Below are positions 59,881 through 64,000 of a stretch of DNA of 64,000 nucleotides, piece after piece. The stretch spans positions 5,594,203-5,658,202 of the forward strand of contig JAQFVV010000042.1 of assembly GCA_028023455.1 (NCBI GenBank), in the 5' to 3' direction. The first letter of the stretch is position 1. Every line of letters starts with the position of its first letter. Source of the stretch: Epiperipatus broadwayi. Its lineage: Eukaryota; Onychophora; Udeonychophora; Euonychophora; Peripatidae. The notes under the pieces were generated by a model, which was not told the origin of the DNA, made no database searches, and saw only the letters and a program-made list of their open reading frames with translations. Both the position numbers and the translations under genes were made by a program.

Positions 59881-60129
59881 TTATTGACTTTCCTGTTGAT
59901 AGAAAATTATAAATATCCTATTTTAATTAGATCAGCTGAGTATTAGTTAAGGTTGTGTCATTCGTCCGCTTCATATTTACATAACGTGATTTCTAAACAA
60001 AAATGAGGATAAGCCTGCCAGTTTATGGTAGTAGAGTGCAGATGATGTAGGGTGAGTTGTACCTTGTACTTCAACTGGCTTAACTGTCAGTGTAATCCAG
60101 ATGATTGCAGTTTCTTCTTACACTTATGT

Positions 60130-60465
60130 CCACATCTGCCAACATAATTTGCTCAGAAAGACACGATGCTAAACACAAGATTAGAGAAGCGTTTCATATA
60201 GAAAGCAATCCTAAGTTTATTAATAGAAAAAAAACCTGCTTTGCCCTGTCCTGAAAATGGCAGTTATAAATTATTTGCATCACTTTGCATATTTTTTTCT
60301 TTCTAAAATGCAGTTTTAACAACAGCAGCTGTGAGTATGAGAGCAAGAAGTCTCTTGAAAGCGCTTAGCTAAAATAAATCAATATTCTTATATTTAAAGT
60401 AAATTAATATCTTGCATCTAATTATATATATTTACTAGCTTCATTATCTGTGCATACAGCACATA
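60130..60465 (+). pseudogene. PLE C-terminus, right copy of the dimer
   Basis: Plus strand: CSERHDAKHKIREAFHIESN then PKFINRKKTCFALS, followed by the family's 3' untranslated region. It lacks the GIY-YIG core and is shorter than the left copy. Confidence 0.75.
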
Positions 60466-60501
60466 TATAATTTTTAATGAAGTAAATAATTCAAGCATTT
60501 C

Positions 60502-61875
60502 ATAAGTGATTTACATCAAATAAAACATGCTCAATAAAAATATCATGAACAGAAGAGGAATGAGATCTAGCAAAACATAATGCGCAAAGTATAATTTTGT
60601 AAACGCACAAAGAAGATATAATATACAGAGAAGTATTACCCCAAATAATGATGTTATAGGATAAAATACACTGATAAATGACAATATAAATAAAAAGAAC
60701 TGATCTAGGAAGAAATTCAGCTAAATAATAAAACATATAATTTAAATTATGTAACTGTTTAAATATAATTTGTCCAGGACAATCTGGAATCAATATATAT
60801 TCCTAAATAGCAATAATTATCTACAAAAGGAATTTTCTTACAAGTACACATATTATTAAAATGCAAAATATACTTACAGCAAATTTTAATCTTAAGAGAG
60901 AAAAAAGTATGTCTATAAGAAAAATGAACAGCCTTTGTTTTATCCAAATTTATCAATAACGAATTATATGCCAGTCATTTACTAATTAAATCCAAATCTT
61001 CATTTATTACTTTTTCAAGACAATTAACTATAAGAAACAACATTACAAGATAAAGCAATATCATCAGCAAAACCAAAAATCTTAGATTGTAGTTTCAGTG
61101 AAAATAAATCATTAATGTAAATTAAAAACATTAGAGGACCAAGTATTGAATCCTGTGGAACTCCATAATTAATATCACATCACTGACAATACCATAAATA
61201 TTAGTCAACCGTTTTCTAACTTTTAAATAACTCTCTAGCCAACGACCAAGAGACCACAAAAACCATACAAATAACAACGCTTAATCAAAATATTGTGATT
61301 AACAGAATCAAATGCTTTAGATAAATCAGAATAAATAGTGAAAATATCAAATAATGAACATAATGTTTTAAAGCATCTAATGTAATTCTACCAGGTATAA
61401 AACCATATTGATTGTCAGATAAAATTTTATTTTTGAACAAAAATGACAACATTTGGTCCTTAACAATCATTTCCAATAATTTAGAAAAAAAAAAAATAGA
61501 AATAAAAGCAATTAGTCTATAATTAACCATAAGAGTGGAATCACCTTTTTTATAAATAGGAGTAATAACATTAATTTTCAAACATTCTGGAAATGAACTA
61601 GAATGCAAAAATAAATTAAATAAATGAACTAAAACAGACAAAAATGCTACCTTCTTCTCCTTAAAAATCTTAGGTATTATACCAAAAGAATGGACATTTT
61701 TTAAACTATCAATTAATACAGACAACTGAGATCCAGAAATATCAGAATATAAAAAGAATTTAAATATGAATAGAAAGACAATATCTGTTCAGGTACATCA
61801 TGCAATGAAAAATTTGCAAAATACTCATTAAATTGTTCAGTTAAATATTTTTTATTATTCCATAATTCAATATAA
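60502..61875 (-). pseudogene. LINE reverse transcriptase, fingers to thumb
   Basis: Blocks in order on the minus strand: LTEQFNEYFANF, FPECLKINVITPIYKKGDST (cf. Px.WKxAxVxPIxKKGD), VNYRLIAFISIFFFSKLLEM (cf. NYRPISLLxxxSKxLE), NQYGFIPGRITLDAL (cf. QxGFRxGxST), YGVPQDSILGPLMFLIYIND (motif B), IFGFADDIALSC (motif C with both Asp retained), NLDKTKAVHFSY and CYLGIYIDSRLSW (thumb). It copies element RNA at the insertion site. Some shifts and stops between blocks. The motif B Gly (PQGS) is replaced by Asp. Confidence 0.85.
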
Positions 61876-61986
61876 TATGTCTTCAAAATAATTTACCTGA
61901 TTTTTGATAATTAATGGCACTAAAAATACAGTGATGCTACAATTTACCTCCCTCCCCCACATTAACATCATATAGTAATTAATTTA

Positions 61987-62049
61987 TAATAGTTCAACAC
62001 AATTGAAATAAAACAACTATATTGTTTTATTTCAATTGTGTTGAACTAT
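61987..62049. repeat. perfect 29-bp arm palindrome
   Basis: Arms 61987-62015 and 62021-62049 (AATAGTTCAACACAATTGAA and onward) are exact reverse complements around a 5-base loop. No duplicated flank was identified. Confidence 0.9.
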
Positions 62050-62497
62050 TATTAATTATTGTAAACAACATTATGGACAAATTTATGTTTGACCATTATT
62101 AAGGAGTAATTAATTTAGTATACCAATTATTGATTTTAACTTCCTTTACAAAGAATAGTGAATAATTTTTATATTACAAGTTAAAAAACTAATACACTAT
62201 CAGCCAATAATGATAGGTAACATATTGTTATTAAAAGAACATTTTTCTATTTGCTGTTTACCAGTCTTTAAAGTGAGCCTACAAACGAATAAAATTAATA
62301 GTAATGTTTGATTTAATGATTTATACTTAAACTATTCTTTTATACATACATTTTTAAAATTTTGTAAATAATTATATAAATTTTTCTTAAAATAAAAAAT
62401 TTACTACGAATACTTTTATTTTTTACAAAAAAAAAAAAAGTGGAATTTTTTATAATTTACTTAACTAATTAAAAATATATATTAAAAAAAAATCAAG

Positions 62498-63094
62498 TCA
62501 TATATCACATGATCTAATTTTATAAGCTTGCATTACAAATGTTATATAATGAGCATGCCAATAGCTCTTAACAAGCTTTTCAGAATATCGCTATTCCCAG
62601 ATTGGTTTCTAGCTCTGGCTATTATCAGTGAAGCACTAAGATATTCCAGCATTAGATTTAAAATACCAGGTCAAACCCAGCACTTTATCTAATGCTTAAC
62701 TATAAAATAGAAAATTTCTGACATCCATGTCTTCAAATCCAGATATCTAACTTAAATACTATTTGGGACTGAACCAAGTTCAGATACAACATATATTAAT
62801 TGCTTTAGCAATATAAAATTGCCAAAGCCTTAAGAGCAAAAACAATAATTGCAAGGAAATCAAGTCATATATCACATGATCTAAGTTAGATAGCTGGATT
62901 TGAAGACATATGGATGGCTGAAAATTTCAGATTTTCTACTTAATAGTTAAACATTAGATGAAGTGATAGGTTTGACTTGGTATTTTAAATCTAATGTTGG
63001 AATATCCTAGTGCCTCACTGATGACAGCCAGAGCTAGAAACCATTCTGAGGATAGGGATAACCTAAAAAGCTTGTTAAGAACTATTGGCATGTT
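62498..63094. repeat. large inverted repeat with HHR-like core
   Basis: Arms 62553-62755 and 62882-63094 are reverse complements at roughly 85 percent with small gaps, around a loop of about 125 bp. The block TCATATATCACATGATCTAA occurs as a direct repeat at 62499 and 62865. Each arm carries a CTGAT(G/A)A...GAAAC order. The loop matches 57727-57865 and part of one arm matches 20045-20115. No coding content. Confidence 0.75.
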
Positions 63095-63407
63095 GTTTAT
63101 AAATGGAAGCAACATGAAAAGATATATAAGTAATGTTAGATTATTTTAAGTTTTATTATTTTGTTAGTTTAAGCAGTATTCATGCTGATTTCATGAGAAT
63201 ATTATTTTTAGCATTAAAAAAGAAAAAAAATATTCCTATAGGAAATATTTGTATGTCTTCAAATTTTTTATTATTGGTTGTGTATATTAATATGGCAACT
63301 ACTTTTGTTTGCATCTTTCCCAAAGTTTTATATTTTTTCTATATTTTCATTGTCTAGAGAAATTTTTTTCAAAACTAAAGACTATTTATCATAAAATATA
63401 TATATTG

Positions 63408-63434
63408 CTTTTAGTGAATTGAATTCACTAAAAG
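63408..63434. repeat. 13-bp arm perfect palindrome
   Basis: CTTTTAGTGAATT and AATTCACTAAAAG around one G. Short; may be chance or a protein-binding site. Confidence 0.6.
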
Positions 63435-64000
63435 AAATAATGTTCTGTATAAAGGCCATCATCATTATTAACAACCAATAACTGCTCTGTATAGTTTGAT
63501 ATAATGGTAGAGTGGAAACATTAAAGCTAATAATGTTCATAGATGGTAGTCACACTTTCATTTCCAGTGATCAAACTTTTTATGAATTCATGAGTAATAA
63601 ATAATTATTATATTGCTGCTGCTCCTCCTATTCCTGTTGCTACTGCCATCGCTATGCTATTACCATTTTAACTCTAGCAACAAACAAAAAAAATATATGC
63701 TGTTTGTTATTTCATGTATGATCATCAGATATCTGAACCACTTCTTTTGGAAAGTCTTAAGCTATTAGTTATTATTAGTTTATGAAGATTAGAAATAAAA
63801 TAATTTTATTTAAAATTTAAAGAATCAATGTCTTCCATAATACAACAGCCGATAGTTTAGCTCTTGGGTTTCATGTTTTTGAGCAGAGCACAGAAGAGAC
63901 TTAATTACGAGTCTGGATTTAATGATTAAAGGATAGGAATATGCATATAAAATCATTATGAAATATCGCATGGATAAATGGAAAATATAATGATTTAATT
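63435..64000. other. AT-rich intergenic DNA, no gene seen
   Basis: A short CTGCTGCTGCTCC-like run near 63616 is the only distinctive feature. Confidence 0.45.

Larger units (their letters stand above)
59161..60514. mobile_element. head-to-head Penelope-like element dimer with 13-bp duplication
   Basis: The 13-bp repeat ATAAGTGATTTAC at 59161-59173 and 60502-60514 flanks an inverted repeat whose arms are about 59190-59510 and 60130-60465. Both arms contain the same PLE C-terminus and its 3' untranslated region (TTAGCTAAGCGCTTTCAAGA on one strand), with 3' ends outward. The minus-strand copy is longer (to about 59880). Confidence 0.85.
58905..61875 (-). mobile_element. CR1/Jockey-like LINE, split by a PLE dimer
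   Basis: Minus-strand non-LTR retrotransposon: reverse transcriptase at 61875-60502, then the rest of the C-terminal region at 59173-58905 after the PLE dimer. The join DVNHL plus YQYRIIFDIF is in phase once the dimer and one 13-bp duplication are removed. The endonuclease is not seen upstream of 61875. Confidence 0.8.

Noticed and set aside
1-64000. Bacterial-type systems (operons, CRISPR, toxin-antitoxin, phage) or viral genomes
   Set aside because: No ribosome-binding-site-led frames, no regularly spaced short repeats with spacers, no viral gene order; all coding signals are eukaryotic mobile elements.

Overview
The window is eukaryotic, almost certainly animal, and very AT-rich (roughly three quarters A+T by eye). 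The evidence is a canonical tRNA-Ile(AAU) gene, tRNA-derived SINEs with 13-bp target-site duplications, non-LTR retrotransposons with PHD finger, SGNH esterase, APE endonuclease and reverse transcriptase domains, several Penelope-like elements (PLEs) with GIY-YIG nuclease domains, a decayed mariner transposase and non-autonomous DNA transposons. This mix fits an AT-rich invertebrate genome; I cannot name the species. I find no convincing host protein-coding gene, no CRISPR array, no bacterial operon and no virus. Nearly every long reading frame is a relic of a mobile element.

Layout. 0-6.6 kb: AT-rich spacer, two SINEs, a 978-bp inverted-repeat element with a nested LINE tail, and a mariner relic. 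6.9-9.55 kb: a 2.64-kb non-autonomous DNA transposon filled with tandem repeats, inserted into an older dispersed repeat. 9.8-10.6 kb: the 5' half of a PLE, split by a hairpin insertion. 13.5-15 kb: a three-unit tandem repeat and a higher-order satellite. 15.6-17.7 kb: an LTR-type gag relic, then the 3' part of a PLE. 17.9-19.2 kb: a SINE and two LINE fragments. 19.2-27.4 kb: mostly AT-rich spacer, with an RTE-like LINE relic at 25-26.5 kb. 27.4-28.8 kb: a near-perfect head-to-head PLE dimer. 32-33.2 kb: a 1.2-kb inverted-repeat element. 34.1-34.8 kb: a CTAC-type tetranucleotide tract. 36.6-37.4 kb: another PLE end. 37.7-46.85 kb: three head-to-tail copies of one CR1-like LINE; a second LINE is nested in the third copy and a hairpin element is nested in that. 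47.5 kb: tRNA-Ile. 49.2-49.9 kb: a GIY-YIG fragment bracketed by two hammerhead-like motifs. 54-58.5 kb: dispersed repeats, another hairpin element and a PLE end. 58.9-61.9 kb: a minus-strand LINE split by a PLE dimer. 62.5-63.1 kb: a large inverted repeat.

The parts are related as layers of insertion, not as a pathway. At three places the inserted segment has exact 13-14 bp flanking duplications, and removing it on paper restores the reading frame of the interrupted reverse transcriptase. The most novel-looking signal is a small family of fold-back elements (about 10.1, 45.9 and 56.9 kb). They share AACAAGGC/GCCTTGTT-type arm ends and long target-site duplications, and look like hairpin-forming retroposons.
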